Shown one piece after another: positions 1-11,822 of a stretch of DNA of 64,000 bases; position 1 is the stretch's first letter, and each line of letters starts with the position of its first letter. The stretch spans positions 6,572,001 through 6,636,000 of the forward strand of contig OY783219.1 in NCBI GenBank assembly GCA_963678705.1, written 5' to 3'. The stretch is from Panorpa germanica (lineage: Eukaryota; Arthropoda; Insecta; Mecoptera; Panorpidae). The notes under the pieces are model-generated. The model was given only the letters and a program-made list of their open reading frames with translations, did not search any database and was not told where the DNA came from. The position numbers and the translations under genes were made by a program.

Positions 1-450
1 GGTAAACCCAAATTTTGTTAAGTCTGGAATTTCTATCTGTTATATAAATGGCGAGAGAGTTCAGAACCTTCCCGTGGTTCTCGCCGAACAATGTTATTTT
101 TCATTGGCCAATACTGAACATTTTAATTCTTTTATCAATAAATATATTTCTCCATTTTCTTGCTTTACTTCTATTTATTCTGTTTTATTAAAAATTATAA
201 ATTTTAATATATAACTAAAAGTACCATCTTTAGCAACAATCAATCACAGAAAAATCCGTTTCTATTTTTTTCTGTTTTTTAATTAACTACATTAACTATT
301 TCTGTTATTAAGAACATATAGATAAGTTCATACTAACGCGTTTGTAAAGCTGTGTTATATATGTTGCCTATTCCATGTAAGAAAGAAGTACTTTTTATGT
401 TATATATTAAACTATAAATGGGCTATATTTAATAAATAAATTTTTTAAAG

Positions 451-730
451 GAGGTTGATCCAACCAATTTCGAAAGATATGAAAATGTGGAAGAGGAGGC
501 TGCACAACTTTTTTCCAATTCAATTGACGAATACATGGAAGCGTGGGTTGCGATGAACAGACAACGTTTGTGCGAAATAGACTTAATGCGTCTTATTATA
601 GGTGAATAGAGTGAATCCAATGACTCATACTATACATTTTTACAAAATAATATTTAAAATTTGGCCACAATATATTTCAGGCAAATATGGTTGTCAGGAT
701 TTTACCAAGGAGCTGGAAAAATTAGAATAA
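451..730 (+). CDS. 3' terminal two exons of an unrecognised protein gene
   Basis: An exon at 451-601 follows an AG acceptor (449-450) and ends at a GT donor (602). A second exon, 681-730, follows the acceptor TATATTTCAG and ends in TAA. Joined in phase they give about 66 codons of acidic, helical-looking sequence (it includes ERYENVEEEAAQLF and ends in TKELEKLE). A stop lies in frame just upstream of 451, so earlier exons must be to the left, probably outside the window. I do not recognise the family. The codon use, clean splice sites and absence of stops favour a real gene over chance. Polyadenylation-like AATAAA follows at about 838. Confidence 0.5.
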
Positions 731-1656
731 TTTTATATAACAGTTTGCATTCAACAGGATTACGAATATGGATTTATTATAACTTTGGAATATATTACTT
801 TTTGTATAAATAATACCTTTTAAAAGTTTCGTTTTAATAAATAAAACTATCTAACCAATAAATCTTGTTTCTATTTTAAATTTAATTCGAGTTAAAATTC
901 AAACTATTAAAATAATTAATCCCCTATTGAAATTAACCACAGGTTATTCAGCTTAATTTTGAAAAAGAATTTTTAATTGTTGTTAAAATGTATGAAGAAG
1001 CAAAACGGTAAGTAATTTTACTTCATCATTTTTCATTGATTTTTAGTAATGTTTAATAAGTTTCTGTTGAGTAAGTGAGTTTGAAGTGAGTCGTTACTAT
1101 ACGTCAACATAATTTTTATAAAGCATGTATTTGATTTATTAAATAATGTAAAGAGTTATTATATTGGATTATTAATTGTGGAAGTTACTGTGGTAAGTTT
1201 TAAAATAGTTTGTTAATGATTATTGACATATTCTAAATTATTGTGGATGTTTATATTTTGAGGTTATGTTTGTTATTTGTTCTGTAATAAATAGATAAAT
1301 AAAATACTATTTTTATATCCTTTAGGAAATTATGGAAATAACTTGCATGTAAGAAAGATTTAGAATGTTTATTAGAGTATATAACTTATGACAATGAAAT
1401 ATACACTATAATCTTTTGATGCTTTGTTTAAATTTTGCCAATATATTTGCATAATTCAGTTTACGCGGTTTTATAGTCCTTGGATTTATCGTTTACGAAA
1501 TGTAATTTTTTAATACTGTATCTGGATAAGGTTTAGTTCGTTCTCTTATCTTTTATATACTAGATTTGTGTATACGATAACATTTCACTATATTTTCCTT
1601 TTTCTAATGCAGAGGTGAACTATTTCATGTATAATTGTTTATAATCGAGAGACAAC
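731..1656. other. intergenic stretch; possible 5' non-coding exon of r2d2
   Basis: AT-rich spacer. At 988 an ATG opens a short frame (MYEEAKR) that runs into a good donor (GTAAGT, about 1008). An acceptor (CTAATGCAG) lies at about 1612, 45 bp before the r2d2 start. Splicing the two gives a short upstream ORF that stops before the r2d2 ATG. This fits a 5' UTR exon but is inference only; nothing else recognisable is present. Confidence 0.3.
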
Positions 1657-2734
1657 ATGCATACTGTTTTTAATTACAGCATGAAAATGTCGGATAAGAC
1701 ACCAATAACTCAACTTCAAGAATTAGCAATAGCTTATTCGTCAATTCCTCAATATGAACTAATTCATGATGGATCTGCAAACCCTGAGCCTTCTTTTCAA
1801 TACAAAGTAGATGTTAATATAAAAGGACATGCAGTCTTTGGAATTGGTCTTGGAAGAACCAAAAAGGAAGCTAAACACGATGCGGCTAAGGTAGCTATAG
1901 AAACGTTTGCAAAGCTCGGAATTAGGCCTGCTTCTAGTTCACCTACAGAACCATTAAGTGCGCCAGCGAGATATGTTAACTGGAATTCCATAGGTAATAA
2001 AAATTATGATGAAATTATGACAAAGAACAATGAATTAAAAAATACAGCAGTATAACTAATCTGATTGTCGTACAAATTTATATCAGAATAAAATTATTGT
2101 TATTTTATAGTATTAATTAATGAAAATATTATGCATTTTTTTAGGTACATTGCAACAAATGTGTACCGATTTCAAAATGCCAAATCCTGAATATGAATTG
2201 ACTCAAGATGTAGGTCCTCCACATGCTCGTGAATTTACAATAAAATGCAGTGTAGCATCAATCACAAAATATGCCACAGCTGCAACAAAAAAAGCTGCAA
2301 AACAATTAGCTGCATTATCTATGATTGAATTATTTAAATCTTTGAATCATTATCCACTGTCTGGAGGTGAAGTAGTGGCACAAAATAGTGGCATGGAAAC
2401 TGCTGAAGTACCTCTTCAAAATGATAAAGACAAAACAACTATTTTAACAACCAGAATAGCAGAATATGATGCCCCGTTCAGAGCTTATGATCAAGAATTA
2501 TGTGAACTTGCTAAAGAAATTTTACAACTGAAGGAAGGAGACAGTGAAGATGTATTTAAAAAAGCTATGGAAGCGTTAAATATTGATTATTCTATGCATG
2601 AGCTTCATTTTGAAAGTACAGAGAAGACATTATATACAATAGCTTTAAATACTGAACCTCCATATGTTTTTAGTGAATATACATTACCTGCTGTTTATGA
2701 AAATGCAGCTGAGAGACTTTTAATTCTACTTTAA
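1657..2734 (+). CDS. r2d2: R2D2-type dsRNA-binding protein (Dicer-2 partner)
   Basis: Two exons, 1657-1993 and 2145-2734, join across a 151-bp intron to give about 308 residues, close to the 311 of Drosophila R2D2 and shorter than Loquacious. Residues 14-82 form a first dsRNA-binding domain (TPITQLQELA ... GRTKKEAKHDAAK). A second follows right after the splice (TLQQMCTDF ... ATAATKKAAKQLAA). The C-terminal third is a weakly conserved domain ending YENAAERLLILL. In this family the protein pairs with Dicer-2 to load siRNA into Argonaute2 in the cytoplasm. The join I G|T L Q Q M reproduces the family linker. Met at 1657 gives the full N-terminus; the Met codons at 1681 and 1687 are alternatives. 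Loquacious/TARBP is the main alternative, but length and the single linker favour R2D2. If the intron is retained, translation adds about 20 residues and stops at 2055. Confidence 0.8.
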
Positions 2735-3544
2735 TTAATAGACAAATCGATGTATTATATCACTGCTGTAAATTTTTTTTTTGTATATTAGTCTAATTTA
2801 TTTCTCATCCCAATTGCTACAGTTTAGAAGTTTATTTTTAGTAATTATTACAAATTTATATTAGACTAACATATACATACAGAATCACATGCATTCACAG
2901 AATTAAAAGCAAAGAGGCCTTGTTCTTGCAATTATGTAGATTCACTTCTAAAGAATCTACTAATTATAATTTTTGTGATTAATAATATTATGAAATAGAT
3001 AATAGTAAAATACTTGAATAGCGTTTGTTTAAATCTTCTTTTTTAAACCATTTATTTGTTACAATTAGGTATAACTGAATTATAATATAAAATAGATTAT
3101 GATAACTTATTAATAAGCAACATTTCTATTTGAGTTAGTTCATTAGTAAAACTACTGATCTATAGAATTTGGCAAATATAATGTCCTTAATTTTATTACA
3201 AAACGTTTTGACCAGCTATGAATTAATTTAACTGCCATAACTTAAAAATATTTTGACTGTTTTTCTTAGATTCATTCAGTTAGAAAAAAGATATAAAAGT
3301 AGAACGTAGTAAGTTATTTTTTACGCCCGTGAGCATGCCAAGTAAATACGTTACTATACTACGTGGTTGCGTTGCCATATTTCTCAATAGTATATCATTG
3401 TAATTAGTATGTATATGTATATAAAAGCTAAAATATGTCTTTGAAAAAATAAAGAGCGGTGTACCTAACGTTTGAATTGAATATCTGACTATACTTTTGC
3501 CTGCGATTGTCACTAATGAACTACTTTAATAATCCAATAATTTA
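2735..3544. other. intergenic spacer between convergent r2d2 and ODC-A
   Basis: The spacer separates the 3' ends of r2d2 (+) and ODC-A (-) and presumably contains both 3' UTRs. It is AT-rich with no exon, repeat or RNA gene that I can support. Small open frames here lack splice or homology support. Confidence 0.5.
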
Positions 3545-5422
3545 TTAACAAATCTTTCTGTTGGCTACTGCTTCCATGGTGATAAAATGTTTCTTATCCA
3601 ATAATAATCCTTGCAAATTATTCCTGAAAAGATCAATAATTAATTCTAAATTTTTTTAAATTTATTTTTGTATTGTTCAAGCTTACCAAGTTTCTTTGCT
3701 AGCCACCGGATAGCAGTCAGGTTTGCCAAATGCATTAAAACCCGTAGTTAATGGAATAGTGAAAGCCCCCATATTTGGGAATACCAACCATTCCCCAATA
3801 TCCAGTTCTGGTAGTATAATATTTTTAGCTACTAAATCCATACTGCTACAAGTTGGTCCCCAAATTTTCGAAGGATATAACTCAGAAGATTTTTCCTACA
3901 ATGAAATTGAAAATATTAAATTAATTTGTTAGTTAGGCCACACTTTCTACCACAACGAATTATTGCGTGTGGAATTAATAATTGTTGATAAATAAAATAT
4001 TACCTTTAAACGGAGAGGATTAATTTTTGAATTCTCAAAATAAATAACGCGTAGAAAAGACATAAAAATTCCATTATTCATATAATACATGATACTTTCT
4101 ATACTTTTGTTGGAGGAGAAAATCTAAAATAAATATGTTTGCCTATAGAAATCTTTCTTTTAATATAACACTGAATATAATTGTCAATTTAACGTACTTC
4201 TCTTTTTGAAATAATATTACAAGCCAGGGAATAAGCAGATGCAACATAATACCTCCCAAGCTCGGCAATGACTTCAATATTTGGGTCAGGAAAATATTCG
4301 TTTAAAGCAGCATTCACAGTATCTGCTATCTAAAAATATTAAAGCAATACCAAAACATTAAATAGAAGCTTGGACCATATTCGATGAATAATAATATGTC
4401 GATGTATACTTCATCAACAGATGTGTTTTTATTTCCTGGGAAACCTCCTCCGATGTCCAGAACATGTAAATTATGACCTGTGGAATTAGCATAATTAAAC
4501 ACATCTCGACATGCAGCAATAGCACGGTAATAAGCAGAAGGTTCCCCGCAGTCAGACCCAACATGAAAACTTACACCAATTACCTGTAAATATACAAAAA
4601 TAGTTGATTTTTTCTTACAATATCATTCTAACTTATATACATACTTCAAGATGTAATTTTTTTGCAGTGTCTAACAGTCTTGGCGCATCATTTAGAGCGT
4701 CGCAACCAAATTTATCTCCGAATGAAATTGCAGACACAGAAGAATCATAACGAATTCTTAAAATTAATCTGTAAATGCATATTTTAGATTTGAATCCATG
4801 CCTGAATAGTAGGCAACAAAATATACATATTATATGATTCCTACTTTGATTTGGGATAAATTTCTTTAATCTTTAACAATTCGGAATCGTCATCAAAGGT
4901 CATGACCTGGATGTCGTTCTGGTTAGCGTATTCAAGGTGTGATCTCGCCTTCACTGGATTACCATCAATTATCCTATCTGAATGGACTCCAATTTCAAGA
5001 ACCTATAAGTATCATTTTTTAGTATTGTATTTAGTAGAAAGTATTTAAAAATACATTAAATTTACTTTTTGAATTTCATTTTTAGAGACAGTAATGAATC
5101 CAACTTCCAGAGCTGCCAAAGTTTTCAATACTTCTGAACTATCGTTACAATTAATAGCTGCAACAATATTTAAATAAATAATTTTCTGAAGTGAATTTCA
5201 TGACAAATTTGATTGGCCATTTGGGATTGGATATGTACCATAAAAGGGTTTCACTCGTGGAAATTTCTTCAACCAATTGCTGTGTTTCTTCACTATGTCT
5301 CCTAAGTCACATACGAAGAACGATTCTTGGCTACCACCTTCTGCAGTAAGTGCCTTGATGGCACTCCAATCATCCTGGCCTTTCTCCACAATGTGAACCA
5401 CATCACTCTGCATTACGTTCAT
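3545..5422 (-). CDS. ODC-A: ornithine decarboxylase-like pseudoenzyme
   Basis: Nine exons: 5239-5422, 5066-5157, 4845-5002, 4645-4768, 4410-4583, 4198-4329, 4004-4123, 3687-3895, 3545-3623. All are in phase with GT-AG borders and give about 423 residues without a stop. The fold is clearly ODC ([21 protein letters not shown]). Catalytic positions are changed: the PLP lysine motif AVKCN reads AINCN (K69N), FDCAS reads FITVS (D88 lost), GPTCD reads GPTCS (C360 kept, D361S), MGAY reads MGAF (Y389F), EPGR reads ELGR, and NDGVY reads NNGIF. ODC makes putrescine from ornithine in the cytosol; this copy should not. Vertebrate antizyme inhibitors are a known case of inactive ODC relatives, so a regulatory role is possible. 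A 5' UTR intron is suggested by an AG acceptor just before the ATG and a GTAAGT donor near 5500. Confidence 0.85.
4800..4814 (-). promoter_or_regulatory. conserved hairpin motif in ODC-A intron 3
   Basis: On the sense (-) strand the intron contains GTTGCCTACTATTCAGGC, with a GCCT/AGGC stem. The same motif stands in intron 3 of all six ODC copies (about 10325, 13835, 17735, 23059 and 27160). A related form (GTTGCCTA ... AGGCG) occurs in intron 7 of ODC-B, -D, -E and -F, with a weaker version in -C. Function unknown; it could be a splicing or RNA-structure element. Confidence 0.5.
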
Positions 5423-5449
5423 GTCTGACTGAAGCGATTTCTGTCTAAA

Positions 5450-5810
5450 TTACAAATAACCAGTAATGTAGCAGCTATATTAAATAAATATAAAAGTACT
5501 TACAACGTGAGATATCAGATAACGACCTTTTGTTAAGGAAAACTGATTTGAAATGTTATTTTACTTTGAAAATTTTATATTTTCATGAAGATTTTTTGAT
5601 AAAATTTATGGCCAAAATAATATCATGGAAAGTTTATGACTTATCTATTTGCATTTTAATCCATTTAAATAAAATTTTTATCAGTTACTTTTGGGAATAA
5701 AAATTATCTATCTATCTGTTTTATATGCAGTAATTTAAAGTTTTATCGATTTTACGGTAACAAATATTTAGATTTTTTTTTTTTATATGTTAGAACCGAT
5801 TTAAAGACTT
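5450..5810. other. 5' flank of ODC-A, duplicated among copies
   Basis: This stretch resembles the 5' flank of ODC-D (about 19600-19940) and, less well, that of ODC-C (about 15340-15670). Shared landmarks include TGTTTTATATG, a T-rich run and AACAAATATTTAGA. The duplicated unit therefore included promoter-proximal DNA. A donor (GTAAGT, about 5500) marks the end of a likely non-coding first exon. I cannot point to a TATA box with confidence. Confidence 0.5.
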
Positions 5811-6655
5811 CCTAGTAAACATTTTGGAGTAAATTCTACTTAATTTCTATTACATATCATGAATTTTTTGTCTGGAACGTGCTCGTTTTCTATTCAGTCG
5901 TTCATAGGAAAGGCCCTTTTTTTATGAGTTACAGAGATGGCAACGACGGTTCACTGCTGAATTAAAAGCGGAGTCGGTTTATGATTTATGACCGGAGTTA
6001 TAAACTTGAAACTAGCAGGGGTATAAAACTTAATGGAATTCTACTTTTTAGAGTCTGCAAAATATAAATATTTAAATGAAGAAATAAATAGATGTAATCT
6101 ATAGTACGGATCGTGATTTTTTTAATGAATATTATTCATCTTCAACAATACGCGTTATATTAGTTTTTTACATTGTTTTGGTGATTCAAAAATCCACGAT
6201 CGGCAGGACTGCGTTAAGTTTAAAACCCCTGTCTTACCATCGCTAGATGCTAACTTCGTTTATATACATTATATTCGGGGATTGAGGGAGATAGCGTCTG
6301 TCTATTACCATTAAAGAAATATTTGTTGAAAAAGGACAGCATATACTTTAAACATCTGTATTGAATGAAATATTATACAAGTGCAACGGTGAAAAATATA
6401 TTTCACTTGTCTAACGCATCTCGTTTCTCTCTCACTTTGGAATAAATGAGATGAAAGTGAACTTAAAAAAAATATATCCATGTGCGAAAGAAACAGAAAT
6501 ACTTAATGAATGATGTTGGAAAAAGAAAGAATACTAGAAAGAATAACTAACACAAAATCTGTGACAGGTAAGAACTTGTAAAGCGTTAGAATACAATTGT
6601 ACGAGTGACTCGAACTTCACCAAATAGGGCACTTCACCAAATTGTTTACTGGGTT
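5811..6655. mobile_element. non-autonomous TIR element, CCCAGTAAAC family (long form)
   Basis: An approximately 845-bp unit also present in opposite orientation at 37290-38143, with long stretches almost identical. The ends are inverted repeats: CCTAGTAAACATTTTGG on the left (one base changed from the consensus) and CCAAATTGTTTACTGGG on the right. No coding frame of any length is present. The copy at 37290 is flanked by TA on both sides, which suggests Tc1/mariner-type integration. Between 6656 and 7080 there is only AT-rich DNA, with short repeats of an AATTAAAAC-containing segment. Confidence 0.75.
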
Positions 6656-7119
6656 ACTTCAAAAAGAAGTATGGGCTATTAGTTAGATAGTGCCAAGATG
6701 ATAGTTATGTTTATAAATATTCTACATAAATTTACATATTGTAGAATAGTGTGTAATCTATTTAATAAAATATGTATTTGGTTTAAAATAATTAAAACCT
6801 GTTATGTTTCCATTCGTTAGGTAGTATCAAGATAAAATTTGGGTTACTAAATATTATAATGTATATGTAATTGTATGTTTACCTATTTTATCTAAGAGAA
6901 TATCGAGTAATTACTACACAAACTATTAATTAAAATAATTAACACATTTAATTGTTTTAACATAATTAAAACAAGTTATATTTTCATCCAGCATGAAGCT
7001 GATGCATAAATTGGGTTACATTTTTATGTTATCAATCAAAAAAACTATAAATTGAATCTAAAAACTGTATTTTTATATATATATATTTACTTATCTCCCA
7101 CTTACTTATTATCCACTTA

Positions 7120-7900
7120 CTTGACTTTCTTTCGTCATAGCCACCATCATACATTTTTTATACATCTTTTATAATTTATAATGCAATTTAAAAATTTCTG
7201 AATATTTCAATAATTCACTAATTAATTTTGAATCACTTAACAAAAATTTAGTTTTAATCACATCTAATATTTCACTATTGAATTTTGATCTTTCTAAACA
7301 ATAATTTATGCATTCAAATATAATATGATCCAAAGTTCCTTCTTCACCACATTGACATCTATCGTCAGATTTAATATTAATTTTGTACATGTGAGCTGGA
7401 GTTTTACAATGGTTACTTTTAATTCTGATTATAGTTGATATAATTTTGCGGGACTCATTTCGAAACCATCTTTTCTTTCTTAAATTTGGATGTAACATAT
7501 AATAATCTCTTCCTTATAACTGACTTTTGTTAATGAAATCTTGGTTACTCAAATTGAAGTTTAATTTTTTGATTATATTAAAAATTTCATATGAAGGTAA
7601 TTGATTCCTTTGCCAATTTATCCGCAATTTCGTTTCCTCTTATTCCACAATGTTCCGGTATCCACATAAATTCTATGGTATTATTTTTATTTATTATATT
7701 AAAATACAGCTCCTTAATTTTGCATGTCAAAATATCATTATTTGATTTGTGATCATTGGAATTTAAATTTTTTAAAACACTTAAAGAATTCGTTATTATT
7801 ATAATTTTATTATTGTTCATATTTTCATTAATTTCTTTATAGATACAAGAATTACATTTTCATTTATTACAAATTTCTAACAAACATATATTTCGATTTT
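7120..7900 (-). mobile_element. LINE fragment: RNase H domain and 3' end
   Basis: On the - strand, 7820-7587 encodes an RNase H-like piece with the signature WIPEHCGIRGNEIADKLAK. After a short gap, 7498-7169 encodes a C-terminal segment with a C-x-C...H...C-type motif (RCQCGEEGTLDHIIFEC). Both are typical of the 3' end of jockey/R1-like non-LTR retrotransposons. No reverse transcriptase domain remains, so the element is 5' truncated, as is usual for LINEs. The 3' end near 7080-7130 runs into a short repeat of CTTACTTA-like units, the likely tail. The fragment lies just downstream of the ODC-B stop codon. Confidence 0.8.
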
Positions 7901-7968
7901 TACATAGATTTATTATATTGATTATATTTAATAAACTTTTTGAATCTGTTGGTCCATTTTCTTACAAA

Positions 7969-10900
7969 CTAATTCTTGTGTGAACAATTATCCTCTGCTT
8001 CAATAGCGATAAAATGTTTTTTATCCAGTAATAAGCCTTGCAAATAATTCCTGAAAATATCATTTATTAAATAAGATTTTGTTATATATTTAAATATCAT
8101 TTTAACATACCAAGTTTCCTCACTGGCCACCACATGGATAGATGGCTTAGGAAAACCATTAAATCCGTTATATAAACCAGTTGTATAAGCGCCCATATTT
8201 GGGAAAATTATCCAATCACCAATGTCCATTTCTGGTAACATAACATTACCAAGCACTTTATCTGAACTGTCACAAGTTGGGCCCCAAATAGTAGATGGGT
8301 ACAATTGAGAAGAACGTTTCTGAATTAGAAATTTATTTATTATACAACATTGCTATATCTATCCTGCAAATATATTATTCAGCATATAAAACTAAATAAG
8401 TTTAAATATAATTGTTGCGCCTCGCTGAATTTGATAGGCAACATTTATAACTTATAATTCTTTAACCTTCTAGAATTAATAGATATAAGATATTACCTTT
8501 AAAGGAATGGCATTTACTTTTAAATTATGGATACAACCGCTTAAAAATGATGCATAAACTCCATCATTGATATAATACATCATTGTTTCCAATTGAATTG
8601 AAGAAGTTCTCTAAAAATAAAGTACGTTTACATGAATTGTGTTTTAATATGCACAGAATTAATTTGACCAACCTTTTGTTTTGAATGAACATTGCAAGCT
8701 AGGGTATAAGCAGACTCGACGTAATATCTTCCTGGTTCGGCCATGATGTCAATATTTGAATCAGGAAAATATTTTTCGAGAGCATTATTAATAATCACTG
8801 CTACCTGCAACGTGTAATATAAAATTAGAGATTCGAATAGTTACAAATAAATTAAATAGGCTAGTGTCCTATGTCTTAATTTCTATAAAAGTGTACTATA
8901 TATTGATAAAGTGGCTTACTAGAACCTCAAATGTTTTCCCCCTTATATTTCAGGAGATATTAACAATTAAAAAAGTCATTTTGTCTCTTTAATTATTAAA
9001 GGGATTCAACGTTGTACACATTCCAAATGCATGTGACATCACAACTGCTGCCAACCTTACAGCTCATAAATCTCTGCTATATGTATTTATATATCAAAAT
9101 ATCAAATATTATTTACAACTATTTCAAGGAACAATAAAATTTCGATATTATGTCTGCCGTAACAGGGTTAAATTAAATAAAAACATATTATTCTTTGACT
9201 TAACTTGATTATTTCGACTACCAACAGCTGCAAAACATTAAAACAGCACTGACCTACTCAACAAATAACTGATGTTAAAATTCATTTCACGTCATACAAA
9301 TATGGCCGACCATTTCTAGCGCATTGTGGTAATGTTTTGTAGCTGTTGGTACTCAAACAATCCAGTCAAGTCAAAGAATAATAAGTTTTTACTTTATTTA
9401 ACCCTGTTAAGGCAGACATAATATTGAAATTTTATTGTTCCTTGAAATAACTGTAAATAATATTTGATATTTTGATATATAAATACATATAGCAGAGATT
9501 TATGATCTGTAAGGTTGGTAACCTTACACAAGGATTGTGATGTCACATGCATTTGGAGTTTGTACAACGTTAAATCCCTTTAATAATTAACGAGACAAAA
9601 TGACTTTTTTAATTGTTAATATCTCCTAACATATAAGGAGTTATTAAAAAATAATTGAACATTTGAGGTTCTAGTAACCCACTTTATCAATATGTAGTAC
9701 ACTTTTATAGAAATTAAGACATAGGACACAAGCCCATTCAAACTTTTAATTGCTATATCTCCGTCAACATTTAGATATTTAATAAAATAGACACGCCAAT
9801 ACACATTTATTAACTAAAATTTTTATTAAATTGAAGACCACTTAAAAATGAAGACACAAGCCAATTAATATACCTCATCAATAGAAGTTTCTGTTTTTCC
9901 AGGAAAGCCTCCTCCGATATTTAAAACACGTAGATGATGCCCTGTGGAATTACCATAATCAAAAACATCTTTAGATGCAGAAATTGACCGATAATAAGCA
10001 GTGGGTTCGAAGAAATTTGCCCCAACATGAAAACTGACACCAATTACCTACAAATATATAAATTTCTCTTAAAATATTTTTACACTTTTCTTAAAGTTTG
10101 AATAGTTATTTTAGGTAGTAAACTTACTTCAAGACCCAATGTCTTAGCTGTGTCTAATAATTTTGGTGCTTCATTCATAACATCGCATCCAAAGGTGTCT
10201 TCATGCGGAACTGCATACGAATCATAATCACACCGAATTCTTAGAAGTAATCTGCAAATTATAATAAATAGATAAATTTCTTGAAACGCCTGGTATAAAT
10301 TACAAGCTAGGTAGATAAATACCCGCCTGAATTATAGGCAACTAAACAATCAAATATGCTTCTTACTTCGATTCAGGAAAAATGTTCTTAATCTTCAGCA
10401 ACTCGTATTCGCTGTCAAATGTCATAATCTTAACGTCGTACTTCTTAGCGTATTTAATATGCGATGCTGCTTTTACTGTATTCACGTATATTATATTATT
10501 TGAATGAACACCAATATCTAGAACCTATAATTATTATGAAATTAAACAGAGACATATTTTAAACATAAGATTAAGTTACCTTTTGAATTTCGATTGAAGA
10601 AACGCAATTGAATCCAGCTCCTAGAGCCGCTAGGGTCCTTAAGACTTCTTTGCCATCGTTGCATTTGACAACTAAAATAATAACATTTAATACAGATAGT
10701 AAACAAAGTAAATAAATTTTCTTTACGGTAGAAAAACCATTTGGATTTTGAACCGTTATAAAAATGAAAAGTGTCATACGCAAACGTAGTGCTCAAGCTT
10801 ATTTTTACAGTCATTTATTTTAGTATACTTTAATAGATTTTTAATTCTTTGTGTTTATCTTGACTGTTACTATATTTACCATAATGAGGTTTTACGCGCG

Positions 10901-11063
10901 GTAATTTCTTTAACCATGTCATATGTTTTTTCACAATGTCTCCTAAATCGCATACGAAGAACTGCTCTTCGCGACCATCCTCTCCTGCTAATCTCTTAAT
11001 AAAGTTTCTAACATCGTTTCCTTTTTCCAGGATTTGAACCACACTACTCTGTACGTTATTCAT
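7969..11063 (-). CDS. Odc: ODC-B: ornithine decarboxylase paralogue
   Basis: Nine exons in the same phases as ODC-A, first Met at 11063, stop at 7969, about 422 residues. An in-frame extension to 11108 is probably intron, because an AG acceptor lies directly before the Met. Catalytic features kept: VVKCN (K69), FHVG (H197), GGGFPG, AEPGR (R277), GPTCDS (C360, D361) and NMGAY (Y389). Changed: FDCAS to FNCVS (D88N), HVGS to HVGA (S200A), and YANPVK to YVNTVK. The YD at 331-332 is replaced by IH. It lacks the long C-terminal degron of vertebrate ODC. Activity is plausible but the phosphate and substrate pockets are altered. Intron 5 is swollen to about 1.07 kb by a composite MITE. Exons 7-9 and the 3' flank closely match ODC-E. 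Confidence 0.85.
8857..9864. mobile_element. composite palindromic MITE in ODC-B intron 5 (GGGCTTGTGTCCT family)
   Basis: A copy of the family starts at about 8857 and runs to about 9321 (ending ACCATTTCTAGCGC). It is then interrupted by a partial copy in opposite orientation, about 9322-9735, which ends in the full terminal repeat ACACAAGCCCATT. The first copy resumes at about 9736 and closes with ACACAAGCCA at 9864. The two arms of roughly 410 bp are inverted and could fold on each other. The element lies wholly within the intron. Confidence 0.7.
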
Positions 11064-11822
11064 CTTAAACTGAAGATTTAAAAACAATAAATTAGTGAAT
11101 ATAGTCATTAAATAAATGACATAATATGTCTATAATATCATTATATTTTTATTGTATTTCTTAACGTTAGAAAATTAAATTTAATAATGCCTGAGACCCA
11201 AACCCTACATAATTCTGCCAATGTGCTATGTAAGAAAAGGTTGAACTTACAAAATATCAATAAAGTACCAATCAACAACAAATAAATTGATGAAGGTGAT
11301 GACGTACTACTTACGCTCGGTCTTGCTAGCAAATGTTAATTTTTATTGTATGCTTTAAATACACTTTCAATAGTTTTCAGAACAAATATTTATAATAAAT
11401 ATTATAAGACATCTAAGCAAAGTTATGTTTGTTATCGTTATCAGTTGAGCAGCTTTATGTGCAATTAAAAATAAATAATTATATTTAATTGTTTTTTCTT
11501 TTGTAAAATGCATGACATCTATAGTCCTTGTGCCTTTTTTTTATGTATTAAAAGTTTGCAGGTACTTTAAAAGAAATGGGACGAATTTTTATAATAATGT
11601 TTGTTATATAGCGCCTTCGTGATAAATACTAACATTAATTGTACTTCTTTCTTATTTATATATTGCTTTGAAGCTTCTTTTATCGATTCCTTGTTCAATA
11701 TTCTGGTTAGTTGTACTTCATTGAACAAGAGAAAATATATAATTACTCAGATAGCGTACAATGTGGTTGGTAGGGGATCTTTCCTTTTTGAAAATGGTTA
11801 CAGCACATTTATACCATTTATA

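Noticed and set aside
1-450. 46-codon ORF starting at the ATG near position 48
   Set aside because: It is low-complexity and Ile/Leu/Phe-rich as expected for AT-rich DNA, with no domain or splice connection to the exon at 451.
4004-4123. D332 assigned to the Asp of the NDG block in ODC
   Set aside because: Counting back from C360 puts D332 in the later Tyr-Asp-His motif; the NDG aspartate is about position 320, so I moved the argument to the correct site.
4795-4820. RFX X-box reading of the intronic motif
   Set aside because: Only one half-site (GGCAAC) fits; the other half does not match the X-box consensus.
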